Shown here: positions 40,555 to 51,831 of the stretch, piece after piece | Layout: each line of letters begins with the position of its first letter | Numbering within the stretch: position 1 is the stretch's first letter | From: Ricinus communis | Taxonomy: Eukaryota > Streptophyta > Magnoliopsida > Malpighiales > Euphorbiaceae | NCBI RefSeq assembly: GCF_019578655.1 | Contig: NC_063257.1 | Location: 8,742,001-8,806,000 of the forward strand | Direction of reading: 5' to 3' | Length of the DNA stretch: 64,000 nucleotides | Made by a program: the position numbers and the translations under genes | The notes under the pieces: model-generated | Seen by the model: the letters and a program-made list of their open reading frames with translations, nothing else | What the model was told of the DNA's origin: nothing | Databases searched by the model: none

Positions 40555-43500
40555 ATTTAGTAAATTGGTAATTTTATTGATAAAAATTTCTTTTATCCCT
40601 CGTATTTAGAGTACACTCAAGTTAAATTTTTGAATATTTAGACCAAAGTTTATATTTTTAGAATCGAACTTGACTTATTGTAATAGTTTTAAGTTTGATT
40701 TGAAATGTACTTATATTTAATAAATTATAACTCAAATTCAGGCTTAAATTTAGATTAAATTTTAAATTTAAACATCGAATATATAATTATAAATATTTTA
40801 ATTATAATAAAAAAATTATTCAATTTAGTACATTTCACCTTAATTATATCTTAAAAATAATTAAAAACTCGCTACCTATAAATAAGAAACCGGTTTGATT
40901 ATATATACATTTGTCTTACTATGGCATTGTATTACCATTTTATTTTTGGTCAATAAGAAAAATACCAGAATTAATGGGACATTTAGCCTAAAACAGTACA
41001 AGCTATCATTTTACAGTGATTAAAAGCCCACCTAATAGCCATAAAGGCATTAAAAGTTTAACCAAAACTACTCCTTAATGGGTTTGAAATAGAAATTTTT
41101 TTAAGAATATCTTAAAATTAATAAAAAAAATCATTTTTGTTATGTAAATAATTTTTTTAAATACTGTTTTTTTAATTTTTTTAAAATTTATTATTTTTTA
41201 TTACTTTTCAGTTTTTTTTTGTTATTTTATCTAAAAGTAACTAAAAATGTAAATTTAAAAAATAAAAAATTAATATTTTAACACAGTAAAAATATATAAT
41301 TTAAATTTAATAAAAAAAAACATAAATATTTCTGATATTTTTTCGTTGAAATAAAAGGCACATGATTCATTAAATGCAAGAGACCCGGCTCAAGCTCGAG
41401 TTTATTTGGCCCAAAGGCTTACCAATAAAAGGAAATTACAAATCAATCCTCGATTTATTTTCAACCTTCCAGAAGTCACTACCAGCGCCCCAGTCTCTTT
41501 CGCCGCCGGAGACGGCTAACCTCCATTAACCCTCACACAAGATAAAGGTTGAGCAGGGTGCATGCACTAAAGGACTCCAAATATTTTCCCTCTAAATCGA
41601 TCAAATTTCTCCTCGGAAACCCATATGATAGATTCCAAACTCTCTCATTCAATCGACCACCATTTACAGTCATATCCACCTGAGAGCATGTCATATGATA
41701 TGAGGAAAAAGAAGATCGATTAAATCCAAAGATGAAACTTGAAGTCTTTTGTGCTTTCCGCTCCTATTTACCAACGCCAGCAACCTTCTCTCCCCTTCAT
41801 CGACGACCATCAACACATAGCTTCCCACAAGAAATTTGTTGACGAAGAAGCTGCATTTGCTACACAAAAACTTTGCCATTTGAGATCGACACAAAACCAC
41901 AAACATAACCCATATATTTACGCAAACAAATAGACCAAAAGAGATGCCCAACTGGCTTTAGACTTATTAATACTACTGGAATGGAATGAAGGAAGGTAAA
42001 GTTTAAGGGCTTCGGGACAAACTTCCGATGGTTATATTATAGCCACTGAAAGCCACTCCTTAGACAAAAACTCAACTGGTGGGTACTGTGACAGAAGCAC
42101 GGATGCACAAAATTTATTTAACCAAACAGATTAAACCAAATCGATCAAATCTAATCCAAACTAAAAATCATGGGTTCGACGTGTTATGGATTAGTTTAGT
42201 TCTTGAATCAAAGAAAATAAATTTTTTTGATTTGATTATGGTTTAAGAATATAAAAGCAATAAAAATCAAACCCGAACATTAAAAAAATAATTTTTTTAT
42301 TATTTTTATTATAGTATATAGAGTTAATATACGAAAATATTACTTTAATAATTATTATAAAATCTGAAATTCTTTATATAAAACGAATTCTACCATATTA
42401 ATTTCATTTTATATATTTATAATTTTCTAGAATTTTTAGTTTATCAAGTTTTTTTATAAAGTAAAAATAATTTTTAATTTAACGTGTAACTATAAATAAT
42501 TTAACTTCTATGAGATATAAGTTTATTTATAATTTTTGAAAAAAATAATATTATATTAAAGAACAATGGTAGACGGTCTATTATTTTTATTCTATTTTTT
42601 ATCCATTTAATATGATATCTATTAATTTTATAAAATTATTTTTTAATATTTTAGAATCAAGAAAAAGTTTTATAAAAATAGTGGATACCATGTTAAATAA
42701 GTAAAAAATACAATAAAAAATAGTGGGATGTCTCATTTTTCTATTATAAATTTATTAAATAATGCAAACCACCAAATCGATTATTCAGACCGAAATTCAA
42801 CAGATATAGTTTAAATAAGTTTTATAATTACTTAATTTGGATATGGTTTAAATTATTTATAAACCGATTAAATTGATTTAGTTTAAAAAAATTTCATTAA
42901 CTGACCAAACCAAAATCGAACCATGAACACCCGTCCAAACCAACGTTTCTTCCTTCAATCTAACAATAACCAGTGTTTTATCAAATCGAAAATTTAGATG
43001 GTGGCTTAAAGTGCTATTCCCTTTGTTTTTTGGTATTCTTTTGGCTTAACATTTAAATCTTTCAGGGCTCCATTCAAAGTCTTAGTAGGTTGAATATTAT
43101 TATTGGGCGATGGAGTATTCTCTCCTCCCACCTCTTTGTTAGCTATCTTCATCTCAATCTCAAGTGTTTCTATTTTCATTTTGGGTTGTGTTTCAGAAGG
43201 GCAAGAGAACAAGCCCTTGTGGAGATGGCACTGTGGCTTTAGATGCTACAGCTCCTTTTCCTCTTGTTAGTGTTTGCTAAGTTTATTTGGATTATTTAGG
43301 CTTTATTTTATTTTATTTTTATTTATAGGCTTTTCTATAAGGTCTAATTTGATTAGTCTCAGGGTTTATGGGATTTATATACTTTATTTAATTGAATAAT
43401 ATTTCAAGTTAATTGTCAAGGAGAAAAAAAAACATCCTAAAGATATTATTTTCTTAGGATTTAAATATAAATTTTCTTAGGTTATTTTAAAAGATGTTTA

Positions 43501-43731
43501 ATTGAAATTAAGAGTTTAATTTCTTATAGTAATACTTCTACGTGGCAATAAATACGAGTAAGTGTTTGTTTTGTAATTATTTTTATTAGTCAGTTTAATA
43601 AAGTTTAATGGAATTAAAATTTCAGCTAAGAAGTTCCTAATCTATAATCATCAAAAGAGAAAAGTTGCTAATCTATAAAATTTCTTAGTTAACAAATAAT
43701 ATCTAATTATTAATGGGCTTAATTAGTAAAG
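40555..43731. other. Intergenic region between the two copia elements
   Basis: Mostly AT-rich and featureless. Two less AT-rich patches stand out. 41390-42000 contains a GC-rich stretch (CGCCGCCGGAGACGGC near 41500) and short open frames on both strands (plus 41739-41933, minus 41951-41691), none recognised. 43006-43260 has a 68-codon minus-strand frame containing KMKIETLEIEMKIANKE, also unrecognised. From 43265 the sequence resembles an LTR or promoter (TGTTAGTGTTTGC.., TTTATATACTTTATTTAATT), suggesting that the younger copia inserted into older repeat. Confidence 0.5.
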
Positions 43732-43736
43732 GACTA

Positions 43737-44032
43737 TGTTGGAAAAGAAAGAAACTCAGAAACTCAGAAGGACTCACAGGCTGCACAAGCTAGGTTGTTT
43801 GTGCAGACCTATCATCACAGTCCTCAGGGTTAAAAAGGAGCAACATTTCCAGCTTTGCAGGAAAGGTCACTTCGACCCATACCCATAACAGAAAGAGTTG
43901 TTAGGCAACCGTTGGAGTAGTTTTTACAATACAACAAATCTTGTATATATATCAAACAGCTTCATGTAAAGAACTCAGAATTTTATCATATATCCAAATT
44001 ACACAACATTCTTCATTGTTCCATTTTTCACA
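43737..44032 (+). repeat. 5' LTR of younger copia element
   Basis: 296 bp; I count 11 mismatches to the 3' LTR (about 3.7%). It contains a TTGTATATATATC TATA-like box near 43940. Confidence 0.97.
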
Positions 44033-44094
44033 TGGTATCAAAGCTGGTTTAACCAGTGCTCATCACTTACCTAAAATTCCCTTCTCAATCAGCC

Positions 44095-44900
44095 ATGTCT
44101 CAAAATGACAGGTTAACCAACATCATACTCAAAGGAAACTCAAATTATTTCGAATGATAAAAAACAGTGTTTATTGCCCTCAGTGGCAGAAAAAAAACTG
44201 GGGTATATCACAGGGACAAAGAAAAGGCCGAAGCCTCAAAGATCAGAAGCACCAACAGAAGAAGAAATCGAAAAATTAGAGGAGTGGCAGACATCTGACC
44301 ACTTGGTCATGTCAATGCTCACAAACATTATGGAACCTCAAATTTCTCGTCTCTGCATCTTAATAGAATCATCAAAAATAATTTGGGATAAAATGCAGAG
44401 CCTTTATGGTCATCAACACAACTTCGCTCACATATTCAGATTAAAACAAGAGTTATCCCAAATCAATCAGGGAACAAAAAGCTCAACTCAATACGCAACA
44501 GAGATACTTACAAGGTGGGAAGAGTTACAGAATTACCTTCCGCCTTCAAACGACCCAAATGAAATACAAAAAAGACCAGAACAGGATCTTGTGTACACTT
44601 ACCTTAGAGGTCTGAACTCAAGCTATGAAAGCTTGAGATCACAGATCCTCCTTGCAACGGACCTTCCGAAGATCGATGAGGTAATTGCTAGTGTCCAACG
44701 TGAAGAAACACGAAGAAATACCATGAACCCTCCTTTGAATCTCAGTGACAATCACGCCTACGCCTCCTGAAGAGACTTGTCCAGACAACGAGGAGGACCT
44801 GGCATCATCGCTCGGTGTGACCACTGCCAAAGGCAGGGTCACTCCCGCGATGGATGCTGGTTTCTCTACCCGCACATGAGACCAGCTTGGAGGGGAGGAG
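44095..44900 (+). pseudogene. gag of younger copia element (broken)
   Basis: Starts MSQNDRLTNIILKGNSNYFE and then meets two adjacent stops where a W-S pair is usual. An extra A in an eight-A run changes frame. The UBN2-type body follows (LYGHQHNFAHIFRLKQEL), then TGA at 44768 in place of a sense codon. A zinc knuckle CX2CX4HX4C follows at about 44816-44858. Confidence 0.9.
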
Positions 44901-45372
44901 AAGGCATCGACGCGGGCAACTTAAGGCGAGGGGGGAGAGAAGAAAAGAGAGGAGGAACCCGAAGCTTTCATGCTGAAAGTGAGAGCCAAAACAATGAGAG
45001 GCTAGGGTTAAGAAAAGAGGGAAAAGAAAAAATTTATATGGAGTCCGAATGGCTCTCCACTCGACCCAACCCGACCCAGCGGCATGATGATCCGACCCGG
45101 ATGGAGACCGGCCCGACTGGCTTCCAAGCCCACTCCACTAGGTCCGGCCTATCTCAGTTGGGACAACAAATGGGCCGACAGCCCAAAGAAGTCAGCCCAT
45201 CCAATGCCTCAAGCCCGCAGCTCAACCAAGCCCACCTAACAGAAATTCTAGCCCAACTTCAGGCCTTGGTTCTGCAACCCTATGGGTTTGGGTCCTCCCA
45301 GCTTGATGGGACAGGTTCGGTTCAAACCATTTTAAATTCAGTTCAAAAAAATATTAATTCTTGTCATCAAGC

Positions 45373-48300
45373 CTGGATTATTGACTCTGGAGCAACATAT
45401 CATATGACTTGGGATTCCACAAAATTACACAACATTAATTCTCTCGGGGAATCCCCGACGTGATTGCCAATGGAAATAAAGTCAAAATCCAAGGATATGG
45501 CACCACAAAATTATTTCACTCCAATATTCATGATATTTTATTTTTACCTGATTTTAAATCTAATCTCTTATCTGTTGGCAAAATTACTCGTGACTTAAAC
45601 TATAATGTTATTTTCTCACCATCTTCGGTCATTTTTCAGGATCGAATCTCCGGGAAGACGATTGGTGAAGGTCAATTAGCCAATGGTCTTTACTATCTGC
45701 ATAACCCCCCCAAGGCCTATTTTGTGTCCGCTAATTCTTTCCAAGCTATGTTAATGCACCAAAGATTTGGGCATCCTTCTGACATTGTTTTAAATAAATT
45801 ACTTTGTTCAAGTTTCAATTCTAGCAATTGCGATGTATGTAAATTTTCAAAACATACGCGCCTACCTTTTTCCTTGTCATCAAGCGTGTCTGAACACGCA
45901 TTTGATTTAATTCATTCGGATGTTTGGGGACTTGCTCCCGTTACTGCCTATAATCATTTTCGCTATTTTGTCACCTTTATTGATGATTACTCTCATACCA
46001 CCTGGATATATTTATTAAAAGGCAAAAATGAAGTTTTCTCTCGTTTTCAATATTTTTTCAATTTCATCAAAAATCAATATAATGCTCAATTAAAAATTTT
46101 CTGCTCCGATAATGGTACGGAGTACGTAAATCAAAATTTTTCCACCTTTTTTAAACATCATGGCATCATACATCAAATCACTTGTGTTAACACACCCGAG
46201 CAAAATGGCATTTCTGAACGTAAAAATAGACATCTTCTCAATGTCACTCGTACTCTCATTTTTCAGAATAACGTCCCTTCTGCTTTTTGGTCGGATGCCC
46301 TCTTAACTGCCGCTTATCTCATAAATCGTTTATCCTCTGTCATACTAAAAAATATGAGCCCCCTAGAGATTTTCAAAGGCCGAAAAATAGACTTTGGCCA
46401 CCTTAGGGTATTTGGCTGTACCTGCTATGTGCATGTCAAACGCCAACATAAACTCGATAAAAGTTCTGTCAAAACTCTCTTCTTAGGATATTCCTCCATT
46501 CAAAAAGGGTACAAATGTTATGACCCCTTGACTCACAAAACCTATGTTTCTCGTGACGTCACCTTTGTCGAGACTAATCCCTACTTCACTAGTCCTATCA
46601 GTGTTGACTTCCCTCACGAACCCTATCAGTCTTTATTTCCGCTTAACTCTGATTTACCTCTTAGCAGCTCTGATCAAGATCATCGCCTGTGGGGAGTCCC
46701 TTCCCAAGGTCGCCTTCAGGGGGAGAAACTCAACCTCAAGAAGACGAAGAAATTTCCTTGAGAAGATCCACTCGTCAATCCAGACCGCCTGTAAAATTTA
46801 GAGACTATGTGTCTCATACGGTAACATATCCAATCCAGAACTTCATTTGCTATAATGTCTTATCTAACTAATATCGCAACTATCTTTGCCAGATTTCAAA
46901 CCACACTGAACCCACTAACTTCTACGAAGCCAACATCGACCTTAAATGGTGTAAGGCTATGGAAGAAGAACTCCTTGCCTTAGAAAAAAATTATACCTGG
47001 AGTATTGTTCCTCTTCCTCACAATAAAAAACCCGTAGGATGCAAATGGATATACAAGATCAAGTACAATAGTGATGGAACCATTGAGCGATACAAGGCCA
47101 GACTTGTAGCTCGAGGCTTCACTCAAACCTATGGAGTGGACTATCAAGAGACATTTGCCTCAGTGGCCAAAATGAATACAGTAAGAATCCTTCTCTCAAT
47201 AGCAATCAATTATGGATGGAATATATTCCAAATGGATGTCAAGAACGCCTTCTTACAAGGCAACTTAGATGAGGAAGTTTACATGAGTCTTCCTCCTGGA
47301 CACAAGTCAACCTTAGATACTACCCGGGTATGTAAGCTAAAGAAGGCTATCTATGGCATAAAACAGTCCCCGAGAGTATGGTATGCCAAACTCAGTCATT
47401 TTCTATTAAGCATTAACTTCAGTAAGTGTGAATCTGATTCTTCCATGTTTGTGAAAAACACTCACAATCACATTATTGTTATTTTGGTGTATGTTGATGA
47501 TATCATAATAACAGGGAATGATAATCAAGGGATAGAAAATGTCAAACAAAGTCTAAAAAAGGAATTCGACATCAAAGATCTTGGTCAACTGTCATACTTC
47601 TTAGGCATAGAAATGGCAAAATCTAGCAAAGGCTTATTCCTATCTCAAAGGAAATATACCCTTGATCTTTTGAAAGAAACTGGAAAAATAGGTGCTAAAC
47701 CTGCTACCACCCCTATGGAAACTAAAATTAAACTTAATTTAGAAAATGGAGAACCCTTAACAAACATAGGGCATTATCAGCGCTTAGTAGGAAAACTTAT
47801 TTATCTTACTGTCACTAGGCCTGACATTTCTTTTGCAGTTAGTATGGTGAGCCAATTCATGCATGCTCCTCGCACCAGCCACCTAGAAGCTATAGATCAG
47901 ATTCTCAGATATCTCAAAGGAACTCCCGGGCAAGGAATCTGGATGAAGAAGAACAATACTTCTAATATAGTTGGTTTCTCTGATGTAGATTGGGCCGGAA
48001 GCTGTGACAGGAAGTCCACAACAGGGTACTGTGTCTTTGTAGGAGGTAACTTGGTAACTTGAAAAAGTAAAAAATAAAGCGTAATGGCCAGATCAAGCGC
48101 TGAAGCTGAATATCGTGCAATGGCATATACTGCAAGCGAACTTATTTGGATCAAACAAGTCCTTAGAGATATGAAAATTGAAAGTAAAGAACCAATGCAA
48201 ATGCACTGCGATAACCAAGATGCTCGACACATAGCATCAGATCCAGTATTCCACGAACGTACTAAACATATTGAAGTTGACTGTCACTTCATCAGGAAAA

Positions 48301-48451
48301 AGGTTCAAAAAGGAGAAATTGAGACTCCTTATGTCATAAGTCAAGATCAACTGGCAGACATATTCACTAAGGCTCTCGACAAGCAAGATCATCATTCAAT
48401 CCTCAACAAGATGGGTTCAATCAACTTATTCGAACCCACCTTGAGGAGGAG
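45373..48451 (+). pseudogene. pol of younger copia element (protease, integrase, RT, RNase H; broken)
   Basis: The protease motif DSGATYHMT is at about 45385. A one-base loss near 45458 shifts frame before the GAG-pre-integrase domain (45460-45880, with MLMHQRFGHPSD). The integrase core runs about 45890-46370, with the catalytic residues in FIDDYSH, SDNGTEY and NTPEQNGISERK all kept. A frame change near 46700 and TAA at 46869 precede the RT (46959-48062). RT shows FQMDVKNAFLQG and YVDDII. TGA at 48060 and TAA at 48075 interrupt the start of RNase H. Confidence 0.92.
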
Positions 48452-48747
48452 TGTTGGAAAAGAAAGAAACTTAGAAACTCAAAAGGACTCAGAGGCTGCA
48501 CAAGCTAGGTTGCTTGTGCATACCTATCATCACAGTCCTCAGGGTAAAAAAGGAGCAACCTTTCCAACTTTGCAGGAAAGGTCACTTCGACCCATACCCA
48601 TAACAGAAAGAGCTGTTAGGCAACCGTTGGAGTAGTTTTCACAATACAACAAATTTTGTATATATATCAAACAGCTTCATGTAAAGAACTCAGAATTTTA
48701 TCATATATCCAAATTACACAACATTCTTCATTGTTCCATTTTTCACA
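48452..48747 (+). repeat. 3' LTR of younger copia element
   Basis: 296 bp, preceded by a polypurine tract and followed by the GACTA target duplication. It ends 297 bp upstream of the eIF4A start codon, in the same orientation. Confidence 0.97.
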
Positions 48748-48752
48748 GACTA

Positions 48753-49044
48753 TTTTAACTAACTGACACAAGAAATAATTTAAAAACAAGACAATTTTAG
48801 AAATTCAATTAGGCAGCTAGATGGGTTTAGTATTTTCTATTCAAAATATGATTTTATAATATAGTTTTTCTTATTTTATCTCGATTAGGAATTTAATATG
48901 GTCGTTTTCCGTATTTATTTAGAATTCTTGAATAAGTCTTTTGTACGAATGAATTAAATCAATTCTTGAGTAGGATTAGGATTTAATATAGCTATTATAA
49001 ATAGATGATTTCAAACTCAATTGAAGGTGTTTTTGTAGCTAGTC
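48753..49044 (+). promoter_or_regulatory. eIF4A upstream region with TATAAATA box
   Basis: AT-rich. TATAAATA at about 48993-49000 lies only some 45 bp before the start codon at 49045, which leaves almost no room for a leader. Other signals of a normal eIF4A promoter were not seen; the retrotransposon ends about 300 bp upstream. Confidence 0.4.
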
Positions 49045-50669
49045 ATGGCAGGTTTGGCACTAGAAGGATCACAATTTGACGCCAGGCAGTATGACGCCAA
49101 AATGAGTGAATTGAGTTCCCTTTTTCTTTTTAATTTTTTCTAACATTCAGATAGATATGTATGGCAGAGATTCTTTTGACAGTATTGTAATTGCTAATTT
49201 ATATCTGATACTTGACGACTCTGCAGGCTCTCAAATGACGCACAAGAATTCTTCACCTCAAGTGATGAGGTGTATGACAGTTTTGATGCAATGGGATTGC
49301 AAGAGAACCTTCTGAGGGGCATCTATGCTTATGGTAATTTCATTGGCATATGATTCTGTTGATTTCTTGTCTTTTAACGTTCTTGAAGATTTTGAGAAGC
49401 CACAGTTACACACTTTGTCAAACTTCTTGCTGAACCCTGTCTTGTCTTAAATGTCTTTCTTTAAGGTTTTGAGAAGCCTTCTGCAATCCAGCAAAGAGGA
49501 ATTGTTCCATTCTGCAAGGGTCTTGATGTAATTCAGCAGGCGCAGTCAGGAACTGGAAAAACAGCAACTTTCTGCTCTGGCGTTCTCCAACAACTTGATT
49601 ATGGTCTAGTCCAATGTCAGGCATTGGTCTTGGCTCCGACTAGAGAATTGGCGCAGCAGATTGACATGGTTCTGCGGGCCCTTGGTGATTATCTAGATGT
49701 TAAGGTCCATGCTTGTGTAGGTGGCACAAGTGTTCGCGAGGATCAACGGATTCTTCGAGCTGGCGTTCATGTTGTTGTGGGAACTCCTGGTCGTGTGTTT
49801 GACATGCTGAGAAGGCAGTCACTTCCCGCAGATTACATCAAGATGTTCGTATTGGATGAGGCTGATGAAATGCTTTCACGTGGTTTCAAGGATCAGGTTT
49901 GTAATCTGCATTTTAGCCTCATTCCCCGATCAAGTTTTAGGCACTCCTGATCACGGCATCATCTTCTTTTTGGCTGTTTCTAATTGTATTTAATAATATG
50001 ATTTTTCTTTCTTCTTCTTCTGGCTGTCAGATCTACGACATTTTCCAGTTTCTGCCAGCAAAAGTTCAGGTTGGTGTGTTCTCTGCCACCATGCCACCAG
50101 AAGCTCTGGATATCACAAGGAAGTTCATGAACAAGCCTGTCAGGATCTTGGTCAAGCGTGACGAGCTTACCCTTGAGGGTATAAAGCAGTATTATGTCTA
50201 CGTTGACAAGGACGAATGGAAACTTGAAACACTCTGCGATCTCTACGAGACACTACCCATCGCTCAGAGTGTCATTTTTGTCAACACGAGGCGCAAGGTT
50301 GATTGGCTCACTGACAAAATGCGAAGCCGTGATCACACAGTCTCAGCAACACATGGGGATATGGATCAGAACGCTAGCGATGTTATTATGAGGGAATTTC
50401 GTTCCGGTTCTTCTCGTGTTCTCATCGCCACTGATCTCTTGGCTCGTGGCATTGATGTGCAGCAAGTCTCTCTTGTCATAAACTATGATCTGACGACTCA
50501 ACCTGAGAACTATCTTCATCGCATTGGTAGAGGTGGCAGGTTCGGAAGAAAAGGCGTTGCCATCAATTTTGCGACTAAGGAAGATGATAGAATGCTGTTT
50601 GAGATTCAGAAGTTCTATAATATGGTCATCCAGGAGCTGCCAGCAAACGTTGCTGATCTCCAGTTATGA
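49045..50669 (+). CDS. EIF4A: Eukaryotic initiation factor 4A (DEAD-box RNA helicase), possibly damaged copy
   Basis: ATP-dependent RNA helicase of the cap-binding complex eIF4F, which unwinds mRNA leaders. Exons read as about 49045-49112, 49227-49333, 49466-49896 and 50031-50669. All core motifs but one look standard: Q-motif region with [12 protein letters not shown], motif I SGTGKT, Ia PTRELA, II DEAD, III SAT and V ARGID. Motif VI reads HRIGRGGR, not HRIGRSGR. Other unusual residues are DLTTQPENY for DLPTQPENY and [10 protein letters not shown] for QNTRDIIMRE. The N-terminus [20 protein letters not shown] fits the family. The exon 1/2 junction is odd: a GT donor at the conserved place is absent (see findings). 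It could be a functional paralogue using another start or acceptor, or a young pseudogene. Family certain; functionality uncertain. Confidence 0.9.
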
Positions 50670-51831
50670 GAAGTTTTTGGTGCTTGTTGAAATGGGGTTT
50701 TATATTTGACCATAAATGTGAGAGATTTATTTTCTATTTCTGTTTTTAGTAGTGGTTTTAAGTGTAAAGGTATTCCTAGAATTCATCTCTTTCAATTTGA
50801 AAGAATCATGAATCATTTCAGAACTTGCATGTTTTTTCACATAATTTTATTCCAACCAATTCCTTAATCTTCTCATTTCATCTCTAATATGTTTTAGAAC
50901 AATGCAGCAAACAGGGTAGAAAATCAAACGAACAGAACAGGGAACAAAAACAATGAAAGCAACGAGTGACCCTGAAAACCAAAGAGTGGATTCAAATATT
51001 CAGACTCAGTTCTTGATCTGTTGAGAGGGTCCATCCATAAATGCCTAAAAGCTTCACAAGAAAATTGGGAACTGACACAAAAAATTTGTCCGTTCAACCA
51101 ATAAGAACAGAAGCCAGATTCTGCATGATTCAATGTTTGTCTTATCCGATAATTGCTCAGATAATGGTGCAGTTTCCCATCACCAGGCCCAAATTTCAGC
51201 TCCCTGAAAAAGACTAAATTGTGCATGACATCCAGAGCATTAATCAAAGACATCAAAGTCTGTTTTTATTGGCATTTCCTTGAGCAATGGTATTTTTGAA
51301 GCAAATGGTTGTAACTGATCAATTACAGGACATGTAAGAACTGGAAAGATGGTAGATGAAATCGAATCATGGGTATCAGGAAGGAAATTAGTGCACTGTT
51401 CTCTGATAAAAGTAAAATGATGTACAACATAAAATTGTTCATAGGCAGGCTACATATTTATAGTTTTAATATAATTAAAACTTTTGATAAAGCATATAAA
51501 CAAAATCCAAGATCCTGTGGAAGGACACTATGGATAAACATATATTTAGTGAGTAAAACACTATTTTTCATCTAACTACCTGTGGAAAAATATATACAAT
51601 ATAGATTTTATTAAGTCAAAAATAATGAAATTGAAATAAATCTGAGAGAAATTAGAATATTTAAAACATAGTTCAAAAAAGTATTCTTAATTGGCGGGTA
51701 TCTGTCCGCTGCCTTCTACAGGTTAGTTCAACTTTTAACTGCCAAAAAAATCTAAGCCTTCCATTTCTTATCGCATTTGTTCTCTATATACGGCTACAGC
51801 ATTTAAAACAGAAAACAAAAATTTTCACTAC
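50670..51831. other. Spacer between eIF4A and COG0212
   Basis: The first ~200 bases are likely the eIF4A 3' UTR. A 110-codon minus-strand open frame (51256-50924) is not recognised and is probably chance. The COG0212 leader is A-rich, with TATATA near 51785. Confidence 0.45.

Larger units (their letters stand above)
43737..48747 (+). mobile_element. Ty1-copia LTR retrotransposon, structurally complete but coding-dead
   Basis: Two 296-bp LTRs (43737-44032, 48452-48747) start TG and end CA. GACTA flanks both ends (43732-43736, 48748-48752), a perfect 5-bp target duplication. The primer site TGGTATCAAAGCTGG starts at 44033 and the polypurine tract TTGAGGAGGAG ends at 48451. Order is gag, protease, integrase, RT, RNase H, the copia order. 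Domains: gag from 44095; CCHC knuckle CDHCQRQGHSRDGC near 44816; protease WIIDSGATYHMT near 45376; integrase with HSDVWGLAPV and CSDNGTEY; RT with VYVDDIIITGND; RNase H with ARSSAEAEYRAMA. Lesions seen: adjacent TGA TAA at 44154-44159, an extra A in an A-run near 44190, TGA at 44768, a frame change near 45458 and another near 46700, TAA at 46869, TGA at 48060 and TAA at 48075. Confidence 0.97.

Noticed and set aside
44777..45463. Frame after the gag stop as a separate host gene with zinc knuckle and Arg-rich region
   Set aside because: It is the same frame as gag, leads into the protease motif, and lies between the LTRs; it is part of the copia polyprotein.
50924..51256. 110-codon minus-strand frame downstream of eIF4A
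   Set aside because: No family resemblance, no splice or promoter context, likely chance in the 3' spacer.
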